In this document: piece after piece, positions 1 to 5,748 of the stretch
Layout: each line of letters starts with the position of its first letter
How positions within the stretch are numbered: position 1 is the first letter of the stretch
From: CAWHMN01 sp051001135
GTDB taxonomy: Bacteria > Acidobacteriota > Terriglobia > Terriglobales > Acidobacteriaceae
Assembly: GCA_051001135.1 (NCBI GenBank)
Contig: JBPCNO010000125.1
Location: 1-34,864 of the forward strand
DNA: 34,864 bases
Direction of reading: 5' to 3'
Translations under genes and position numbers: made by a program
The notes under the pieces: model-generated
Databases searched by the model: none
What the model was told of the DNA's origin: nothing
What the model saw: the letters and a program-made list of their open reading frames with translations, nothing else

Positions 1-215
1 CCCGCCATGAAGAACTCTTCGCTGGTGTTCGACGACCCCTTCAGATAAAACCCGATGAACACCACGATCGCAAAATAAATCGCGATCACCAACCCATCCA
101 CCCAATCCAATCGCGCCAAATGCGGCGTCCCCATCACCGCCACCGCGGATGGAGCGAACGAATGCAGTGCTGAAGCTGCGATCGAGTGCATCGCCGAGGG
201 CATTACCGAGAGCAT
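1..215 (-). CDS. Solute:sodium symporter (SSS family), N-terminal fragment
   Basis: Only the first ~70 codons are inside the window; the gene continues to the left. The reverse-strand translation contains LDWVDGLVIAIYFAIVVFIG, then a short loop and SSNTSEEFFMAG. This first membrane helix followed by the 'S.. EEFFMAG' loop is typical of the SSS family (SGLT-like sugar/sodium symporters) and marks an integral inner-membrane transporter. Four in-frame ATGs are possible (around 215, 203, 191 and 134). The one at 134 gives the family's usual short N-terminus, while the upstream ones add an Ala/Ser-rich stretch, so the start is uncertain. It lies just downstream of araD on the same strand, so an operon is likely and arabinose is the likely cargo. 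The substrate is inferred from neighbours, not seen. Confidence 0.72.
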   Translation of the reverse strand, partial: MLSVMPSAMHSIAASALHSFAPSAVAVMGTPHLARLDWVDGLVIAIYFAIVVFIGFYLKGSSNTSEEFFMA

Positions 216-300
216 CGCTGGTTACCTGTGTGGAATCTCTACCGTACCGGAACTGGCAATCGTCTGTTGCATGTGCGCGTGCTGTATCTGCTTGCAGTCC

Positions 301-990
301 TCATTGGCCATAGGTCTTCTTCGCCCCGTGCTTGCGGAAGTAGTGCCGATCGAGCAGGTGCTGCGATACTTCACTGCACTGCGCGTTCAGGCTTGCGGTA
401 TAGAAGGCCATGCGCGCCACACTCTCCAGCACCACGGCGTTGTGCGCCGCCTCCGCCGCGGTTCTTCCCCAGCAGAATGGAGCGTGGCCGGCCACCAGCA
501 CTGCGGGCATTGCCAATGGATCCACTCCCTCGAAACGCCGCACGATGGCCGCTCCAGTATTGGCTACGTAATCGCCCTCGATCTCTTCCTGCGAAAGCTC
601 CTCGGTCACCGGAACCGGTCCATAGAAATAATCCGCGTGTGTCGTTCCGTAAGCCGGTATCTCTTTGCCGGCCTGCGCCCACGAGGTGGCAAATTCTGAA
701 TGTGTATGCACCACTGCCCCGATCTGCTTGAACTCGCGATAGAGGAGAAGATGCGTGAGCAGATCGGAAGATGGTCGCAGCGATCCATCCACGATGGCCC
801 CATCCAGATCAGTGATCACCATATCTCCGGGGGTCAACGCGTCATACGGCACACCGCTGGGTTTGATGGCCACCAGGCTCCGCTCACGATCGATGCCGCT
901 GGCATTGCCGAATGTATACAAGACCAGGCCCCGGCGAACCAGTTCCAGATTCGCCTCGAGCACCTCCGATCTAAGTCTCTCTAGCAGCAT
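301..990 (-). CDS. araD: L-ribulose-5-phosphate 4-epimerase
   Basis: This cytoplasmic enzyme of L-arabinose catabolism interconverts L-ribulose-5-phosphate and D-xylulose-5-phosphate. At 229 residues it matches the usual ~231. Class II aldolase/AraD signatures are complete: GNASG at 28-32, KPSG at 43-46, SSD at 74-76, HTHS at 95-98, and GTTHADYF at 115-122. The expected metal ligands fall at the same numbers as in E. coli AraD (D76, H95, H97), with the third histidine at H169 (AGHAPF); T116, D120 and the C-terminal Y227 are also present. The ATG at 990 follows GAGAACAGG. The symporter gene lies immediately downstream, and two exported arabinan-degrading enzymes are divergent. A LacI-like palindrome about 100 bp upstream suggests repression in the absence of sugar. 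Confidence 0.95.
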   Translation of the reverse strand: MLLERLRSEVLEANLELVRRGLVLYTFGNASGIDRERSLVAIKPSGVPYDALTPGDMVITDLDGAIVDGSLRPSSDLLTHLLLYREFKQIGAVVHTHSEFATSWAQAGKEIPAYGTTHADYFYGPVPVTEELSQEEIEGDYVANTGAAIVRRFEGVDPLAMPAVLVAGHAPFCWGRTAAEAAHNAVVLESVARMAFYTASLNAQCSEVSQHLLDRHYFRKHGAKKTYGQ

Positions 991-1088
991 CGTCCTGTTC
1001 TCGCTTTCGCCATCCCACTATTCTTCACCGGAGGCCCGCATCGCATCCGGAATTCGCAGCCGCTGAGCGATCGAGTATCGCACACTAA

Positions 1089-1102
1089 GGCAAACGTTTT
1101 CC
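1089..1102. promoter_or_regulatory. LacI-family-type operator near araD
   Basis: GGCAAACGTTTTCC is a near-perfect inverted repeat around a central CG (12 of 14 positions symmetric). It has the form typical of LacI/GalR-family sites (..AAACGTTT..). It lies about 100 bp upstream of the araD start. The binding protein is not encoded in the window. Confidence 0.5.
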
Positions 1103-1304
1103 ATTCGTTCTTCTCGCGTCATCATCGTTACATCGTCTCCATCCGCCGGCCGCCCTCCTCTCCAGGCACGAATAAAACATACTTCAGCGTCTCTTATATA
1201 AACTCTCCAGGTATCTCCCGAAGGCCGGCGGCGAATGCGGATCCTTTGTGCTGCTGGTGGTGGCCGGTACTCCCGAGGTTTACGCGGATCGCGGATAAAA
1301 GCCC

Positions 1305-1334
1305 TTGACTATGGTGGTCTGGAGATAGTAGAAA
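1305..1334 (+). promoter_or_regulatory. Candidate promoter for GH51-GH43, overlapped by operator
   Basis: TTGACT at 1305-1310 is a good -35 match. The best -10 candidates (TAGTAG at 1326 or TAGAAA at 1329) are imperfect and lie 15-18 bases downstream. The operator at 1329-1344 would cover the -10 and transcription start, which fits repression. Confidence 0.3.
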
Positions 1335-1344
1335 GCGTTTTCTA
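1329..1344. promoter_or_regulatory. LacI-family-type operator, GH51 side
   Basis: TAGAAAGCGTTTTCTA is symmetric at 14 of 16 positions around a central CG, as in LacI/GalR-family operators. It sits in a region that also contains a -35-like TTGACT. With the site at 1089-1102 it could allow one repressor to control both divergent transcripts, possibly by looping (235-240 bp apart). Confidence 0.55.
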
Positions 1345-1395
1345 AAAAATACCAGGAATCACTGCGTCATGCTTTTAGGGAAGGGGACGGACAGG

Positions 1396-1411
1396 CTCTT
1401 CTCGAGAAGAG
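1396..1411. promoter_or_regulatory. Perfect 16-bp palindrome, possible operator
   Basis: CTCTTCTCGAGAAGAG reads identically on both strands. It lies in the leader of the arabinofuranosidase gene, about 50 bp downstream of the LacI-type site. There is no loop and no T-run, so a protein-binding site is more likely than a terminator. Confidence 0.35.
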
Positions 1412-1731
1412 AGGCGCAGATTCAGGGAGAACGATCGGTTGCCGTTCTCTTGCCGAACTGCCATACCGGTTTTTTCGGACGGTGAGCGAGCGCAGCGACA
1501 ACCGGTGTGTATACGTAGGGCCGCCGCAGCTTCAACTTTTGATGAAGATCGAGTACTAGCAGTATTCGTCTTCGGTCTCCCATGTGCGCTGTTGGGGATT
1601 TCTTCCGATAGCCCGCATTCTTTATTTTTCAAGGCGTTTCTGGAATGGAATTCGACGGCACGGGCGTTTAGATTGGCTACACCGCGTGTCGTTTGCAGGA
1701 CAGTGCTAATGACACGGGCGAGGGTTGAGGC

Positions 1732-3393
1732 ATGCAGCGAAGAGATTTTCTAAAGAGCAGCGCTCTGGCGGGTGCTGCATTAGCGTTGTCGCGCACACGT
1801 GGACTGGCGCAGGTTGCAACAGACAGATGCCGCATTGATGTATTGCTGAACGAGCCGATCGCGACTATTGCGCCCGAGATCTACGGCCATTTCACGGAGC
1901 ATCTGGGTGGAGTGATCTATGACGGCGTGTGGGTGGGCGAGGGTTCGAAGATTGCGAATGTGGGTGGCATTCGCAAGGAACTGACGGACAAGCTGCGCGC
2001 GATCAAGGCGCCGGTGATTCGCTGGCCGGGCGGCTGCTTCGCGGACAGCTACGACTGGCGCGATGGCATTGGACCGCGGGCAAAACGGCCGAAGCGGACG
2101 AACTTCTGGGTGGACGACCCGCAGTTCCGCGAGACATTGCGCGACGATCCACAGCACTTCGAGACCAACGCGTTTGGTACGGATGAGTTCATGACCTTCT
2201 GCAAGCAGGCGGGAGCACAGCCCTATGTGGCAGCGAACGTGCGCAGCCTGCCGGCGCTGGAGTTCGACCACTGGGTGGAGTACTGCAACTCGCCGGCTGG
2301 CAGCACGAGTTATGCGGAGATGCGGGCCGCGGCGGGCTCCGCGCAACCATACGACGTGAAGTACTGGGGCGTGGGGAACGAGAGCTGGGGTTGCGGCGGG
2401 TCGTTCACACCGGAAGAGTATGCGTCGGAGCTGCGGCGTTACTCCACCTGGGTGCCGAGTTACGGAGTGGATCTGAAGTTCATTGCGTCGGGGCCGAACG
2501 TCGATGATACGGGCTGGACACAGCGGCTGTTCGCGCAGCTCTATGGCGACCACGCATACCGCAATCCGCACCTGTGGGGATTGTCGGTGCACTACTACGT
2601 GGCTTCGGGCTCGCCGGACGATACGGAGTTCACGGCGGATGAGTGGTATGACATTCTGGCGCGCTCGGCCTTCATGGAAAAAATCGTGGAGGACCACTGG
2701 AACGCGATGGGCCTGTACGACACACAGCACCGGGTGAAGCTGGTGGTGGACGAGTATGGACCCTGGTATCACCATAGCAAGTGGATCGATCCCGCCTATA
2801 TCTACAGCCAGCAGATCACCATGCGGGATGCGCTGGCGACCGCGCTGACACTGGATATCTTTAACCGGCATGCGGAGAAGGTGGGCATGGCGGCATGCGC
2901 GCAGTTGATCAATTGCATCGATTCGCTGTTCCTGGCGCACGAGAACAATTTCACGGTGACGCCGAACTACTATGTGTTCCAGATGTATGCGGCGCACCAG
3001 GGAGCGCAGGCGGTGCGGGCGGTGTTCGATGCGCCGACGATTCATCTTCCGCCGGCGGCGCGGGGCAAGACGCAGGCCTGGACGCACATGGAGACGCCGG
3101 GCACGCTGGCTGGGCTCTCCGGGTCGGCCTCGCAGAAGAACAACGTGGTGACGCTGACGGTGGTGAATCCGAGCGCGGACGAAGCGCGGGAGGCGGCGAT
3201 CGTGCTGCGGGGCGGGAAGGCGAAGAGTGCAACCGTAACGGTGTTGAATAACGGCGACATCCACGCGCACAACACGTGCGAGCAGCCGGATGCAGTGACG
3301 ACCCGCCAGCAGACGGCGGCGGTGGTGATGGGGGATACGGTGAACTTCACGTTTCCGCCCGCGTCAGTCTGCTGCGTGCAGGTGACGCTGTGA
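1732..3393 (+). CDS. Alpha-L-arabinofuranosidase, GH51, Tat-exported
   Basis: This 553-residue enzyme should remove terminal alpha-L-arabinofuranosyl units from arabinan or arabinoxylan. The N-terminus has a twin-arginine signal (RRDFLK at 3-8, then an Ala/Leu stretch ending near LAQ27), so the folded protein is exported. GH51 landmarks are clear: APEIYGHFTEHLGG near the start, RWPGGCFADSYDWRDGIGP, the acid/base Glu217 in GVGNESWGCGG, and the nucleophile Glu341 in VVDEYGPWY. A C-terminal beta domain follows. The ATG at 1732 has AGGG 7-8 bases upstream. The stop codon overlaps the GTG start of the GH43 gene, implying translational coupling. The family is often intracellular, so the Tat signal indicates periplasmic or extracellular polymer attack. 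Confidence 0.93.
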   Translation: MQRRDFLKSSALAGAALALSRTRGLAQVATDRCRIDVLLNEPIATIAPEIYGHFTEHLGGVIYDGVWVGEGSKIANVGGIRKELTDKLRAIKAPVIRWPGGCFADSYDWRDGIGPRAKRPKRTNFWVDDPQFRETLRDDPQHFETNAFGTDEFMTFCKQAGAQPYVAANVRSLPALEFDHWVEYCNSPAGSTSYAEMRAAAGSAQPYDVKYWGVGNESWGCGGSFTPEEYASELRRYSTWVPSYGVDLKFIASGPNVDDTGWTQRLFAQLYGDHAYRNPHLWGLSVHYYVASGSPDDTEFTADEWYDILARSAFMEKIVEDHWNAMGLYDTQHRVKLVVDEYGPWYHHSKWIDPAYIYSQQITMRDALATALTLDIFNRHAEKVGMAACAQLINCIDSLFLAHENNFTVTPNYYVFQMYAAHQGAQAVRAVFDAPTIHLPPAARGKTQAWTHMETPGTLAGLSGSASQKNNVVTLTVVNPSADEAREAAIVLRGGKAKSATVTVLNNGDIHAHNTCEQPDAVTTRQQTAAVVMGDTVNFTFPPASVCCVQVTL

Positions 3394-4448
3394 GGCTGGC
3401 GCTCTTGCTGGCCTTGAGCCTAGGCGTTGCCGGGCAACTGGCGGCGCAGAGCCAAGCACAAAGCCAGGCACAGAGCCAAGCGAAGGCGCCGCACGCGTAC
3501 ACGTTATCGGGAGAGGCTGCTGGAACGCACGATCCATCGGTGATGAAGCAGGGCGATACCTGGTACGTGTTTGCTACCGGGTTTGCGCCGGGAGGCGGGC
3601 AGATGGCGATCCGCTGCTCGAAGGACCTGGAGCACTGGACGCTGTGCGGGCATGTGTTCGACGCGATACCGCAGTGGATCCAGAAGGAGAGTCCGGGGAC
3701 GAAGGAGCTGTGGGCGCCGGATATCTCCCGTTACAAGGGCGAGTACCGGCTGTACTACGCCTATTCGCTGTTCGGCAAAAATACATCGGGCATTGCGCTG
3801 GCGACCAACCGGACGCTCGATCCGCACAGCCCGGAGTACAAGTGGGAGGACAAGGGGCCGGTGCTGCGTTCGACCGCGGCGGATGATTTCAATGCCATCG
3901 ATCCAAACTTCGTGGTCGATACGCATGGTGGCACGTGGCTGGCGCTGGGGAGCTTTTGGAGCGGGATCAAGCTGACCAGGCTCGATGACAAAACCGGGAA
4001 GCCGGCGGGTACGCCGCGGTACTACGCGATCGCGTCACGCGCGCAGCCGCCCGGAGCACCTCCGGCGAAGCCGGGACTTCCGCCGGACTGGGAGGCGGTG
4101 GAGGCGCCGTTTATTGTCCATTACGGAGGTTATTACTATCTCTTCGTCTCGTGGGATCTATGCTGCCGCGGAAGGAAGAGCACCTACCGGACGATGGTGG
4201 GCCGGGCGGCGGAGATCACCGGTCCTTATCTGGACAAGCAGGATGTCTCCATGGAAAAGGGTGGCGGCACAGAGGTGCTGACCGCGAATCATCGCTGGCT
4301 GGGGCCGGGCGGCGAGTCGCTGCTGATGCAGCCGTCGGGCGACATTATGGTCTTCCATGCCTATGACGCAAGCAACGGCAAGCCCTCACTGCAGATCTCG
4401 ACCGTGGACTGGTCGAGCGGCTGGCCGATCGTGGCGTTGAGCAAATAA
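3390..4448 (+). CDS. GH43 arabinanase (endo-1,5-alpha-L-arabinosidase type), secreted
   Basis: This 352-residue five-bladed propeller glycosidase probably cleaves alpha-1,5-arabinan. The GTG at 3390 overlaps the preceding TGA (GTGA), has AGGTGA just upstream, and begins a clean Sec signal peptide (MRLALLLALSLGV..LAAQ). An in-frame extension upstream to 3276 would lie wholly inside the GH51 gene and is not used here. The three expected GH43 acids are present: general base D48 in HDPSV, pKa modulator D171 in AIDPN, and general acid E238 in VEAPFI. The Gln/Ser/Ala repeat just after the signal peptide (SQAQ repeated) is a low-complexity linker. Its transcription partner is the GH51 enzyme. Exact specificity (endo versus exo, arabinan versus xylan) cannot be read from motifs. 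Confidence 0.9.
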   Translation: MRLALLLALSLGVAGQLAAQSQAQSQAQSQAKAPHAYTLSGEAAGTHDPSVMKQGDTWYVFATGFAPGGGQMAIRCSKDLEHWTLCGHVFDAIPQWIQKESPGTKELWAPDISRYKGEYRLYYAYSLFGKNTSGIALATNRTLDPHSPEYKWEDKGPVLRSTAADDFNAIDPNFVVDTHGGTWLALGSFWSGIKLTRLDDKTGKPAGTPRYYAIASRAQPPGAPPAKPGLPPDWEAVEAPFIVHYGGYYYLFVSWDLCCRGRKSTYRTMVGRAAEITGPYLDKQDVSMEKGGGTEVLTANHRWLGPGGESLLMQPSGDIMVFHAYDASNGKPSLQISTVDWSSGWPIVALSK

Positions 4449-4455
4449 GCGCGGA

Positions 4456-4893
4456 TTAACCGACCGAAGAGAAATGTTGGCGGCGCGTGGCCCACTCTTC
4501 GGTGGTGAACATGCGTGGCCCAACTTCGATGAGGCGGGGCAGCATCTCAAAGACCGAGACCTGGCTCCAGCGCTTGCCGGTTCGCGTGCGATAACCCTTC
4601 TCGTTCAAGTCGCTGGCGACGCTGGAGAATGAGAAGTCCTGCACCAGCAGTTCCATCATCAGCAAGAGCACCTTGCTCTCCTCGGGATCGAACTCGAGCC
4701 GCTGGCAGTCCAGGGAGATGCGCAGCCCGTACGGGATGTCTTCCGCGGGGACCAGGCTCCGGGGGGCGTCACCGGGCAACTCTCTGCGCCATTCGATGGA
4801 AGCCACCAGCCAGCCGGCGTCCGCCCGTTGCCGAAGTAGATCCTCCGCGAGCTGACCGTCTATCACGTCGCGCATGCGTTCAAAATATGCCAT
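4456..4893 (-). CDS. Small protein with recombinase-like C-terminal segment
   Basis: The protein is 145 residues, function unknown. The ATG at 4893 (MAYFERMRDVIDGQL) is preceded by GGAGGCGGTGACC, a good ribosome-binding site. A longer frame to 5430 has the composition of non-coding DNA and was trimmed. The C-terminal third (FSSVASDLNEKGYRTRTGKR, then a tryptophan and a helix) resembles the 'Recombinase' helix-turn-helix segment of large serine recombinases, in which a loop (..LN..G..TR.GK.W) precedes a helix. The catalytic resolvase domain is absent, so this cannot be an active recombinase alone. It may be a DNA-binding protein or a derivative of one. It converges with the GH43 gene, 7 bases apart, and is not part of the arabinose operon. 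Confidence 0.65.
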   Translation of the reverse strand: MAYFERMRDVIDGQLAEDLLRQRADAGWLVASIEWRRELPGDAPRSLVPAEDIPYGLRISLDCQRLEFDPEESKVLLLMMELLVQDFSFSSVASDLNEKGYRTRTGKRWSQVSVFEMLPRLIEVGPRMFTTEEWATRRQHFSSVG

Positions 4894-5240
4894 GGTCACC
4901 GCCTCCGAGCCCGGCATGGTGCATGTAACGGGCCAATTCACGGGAGAGGATGTCTGCGCCAAGTGGCTCAATTCCGACCGCTTCCGAAGGCATTCTTTGG
5001 TGGGGGCTGTCCGCTTTCGTACACGGGTGTTCGATTGTGAACACGGACCCAGGGGAATCGCACGCTTGGGGAACTCAATCGAGCCGGCGGTTCGGGCGTA
5101 TGACCTGAAGAAAAGTAGAACCGGTTCGCGGGAGATTGCGTATGTGGGTCTTGTGCATGGTGGTCGAGGCGCCTGCATCGCGCGATGCACCACCCAGCGT
5201 GCGGCGCTGTTGTGCCCAGAAGATTCTAGGGAGACCGAGG
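4894..5240. other. Divergent intergenic region with inverted repeat
   Basis: This stretch separates the recombinase-like gene (leftward) from the 148-residue orphan (rightward). No coding frame with convincing composition was seen. The only structure noticed is the inverted repeat at 5027-5044. Confidence 0.5.
5027..5044. promoter_or_regulatory. Inverted repeat, possible operator
   Basis: GTGTTC-GATTGT-GAACAC has perfect 6-base arms with a 6-base spacer. It sits midway between two divergent small genes. Its form suits a dimeric repressor. No regulator can be named. Confidence 0.35.
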
Positions 5241-5687
5241 ATGGAGGCTGAGTTGCGATACGTGTGCATGTCCTTCGGCTGGTATCAGGAGTTGCTGGAA
5301 GAGGCGCACCTGGACGACTTCCCGGCCGCCGAGGCCAAGCTGGTGGAGATGCTGGATCGCGGCGGCATGATCGTGCATGCGTACCGGGAGACGGATACGG
5401 AAAACCCTGAGCTGGTGGGAAGGCATGCACGACTGTGCTCCTTCAACGCTGGCGACCATGGGGAGTGCTCCAAGAGCGGGAAGACACCGCATGAAGTGGA
5501 GCGATTCCTTCTGGATGTGGCCAGTATGGATGCGTGGGTAATGGCAAGCGAAACGGGTGGAGTGGTAGATGAGCGTTGGTCGGTAGTGGAGCTGTGGCCG
5601 GTGCAGGGGCACGACCTGCCCGCCATGTATGGCAAGGCGCGACTGGTCGGCGGTCCGTCCGCTGGATCCGCAACAGGCAGGTTATGA
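5241..5687 (+). CDS. Hypothetical protein, 148 residues
   Basis: Not recognised. The ATG at 5241 follows GGGAGACCGAGG. The frame uses GC-rich third positions like its neighbours, which supports real coding. The sequence is acidic and soluble, without signal peptide or membrane helix. It has a helical, Glu/Leu-rich start (ELLEEAHLDDFPAAEAKLVE) and a middle with two cysteines (ARLCSFNAGDHGECSKSG). It ends 61 bases before the orphan permease start on the same strand, so co-transcription is possible, but nothing links the two functionally. Confidence 0.55.
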   Translation: MEAELRYVCMSFGWYQELLEEAHLDDFPAAEAKLVEMLDRGGMIVHAYRETDTENPELVGRHARLCSFNAGDHGECSKSGKTPHEVERFLLDVASMDAWVMASETGGVVDERWSVVELWPVQGHDLPAMYGKARLVGGPSAGSATGRL

Positions 5688-5748
5688 GATCGATGCAATC
5701 CGTTGGCAGGTAGAGACCAGTGCAGTAAGAACGAGACTGAGGAGACGT

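Larger units (their letters stand above)
991..1731. other. 741-base divergent intergenic region of the arabinose locus
   Basis: There is no convincing gene here; the short reading frames have codon use unlike their neighbours. The region holds two LacI-family-type operators (1089-1102 and 1329-1344), a promoter-like element at 1305-1334, and a perfect palindrome at 1396-1411. About 390 bases separate the second operator from the GH51 start, so the GH51-GH43 transcript may have a long leader or a second, closer promoter (a weak TTGATG-17-GTATTC element lies near 1538-1566). Confidence 0.6.

Noticed and set aside
1375..1632. Leftward 85-codon frame in the arabinose intergenic region
   Set aside because: Codon use is unlike neighbouring genes, there is no ribosome-binding site or family resemblance, and it overlaps the palindrome.
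1780..3270. Long leftward frame antisense to the GH51 gene
   Set aside because: It is a shadow frame of a GC-rich gene. The forward frame has all GH51 motifs.
5629..5748. Upstream extension of the orphan permease
   Set aside because: It overlaps the preceding gene and lacks family similarity. The ATG at 5749 has a strong ribosome-binding site and the canonical N-terminus.
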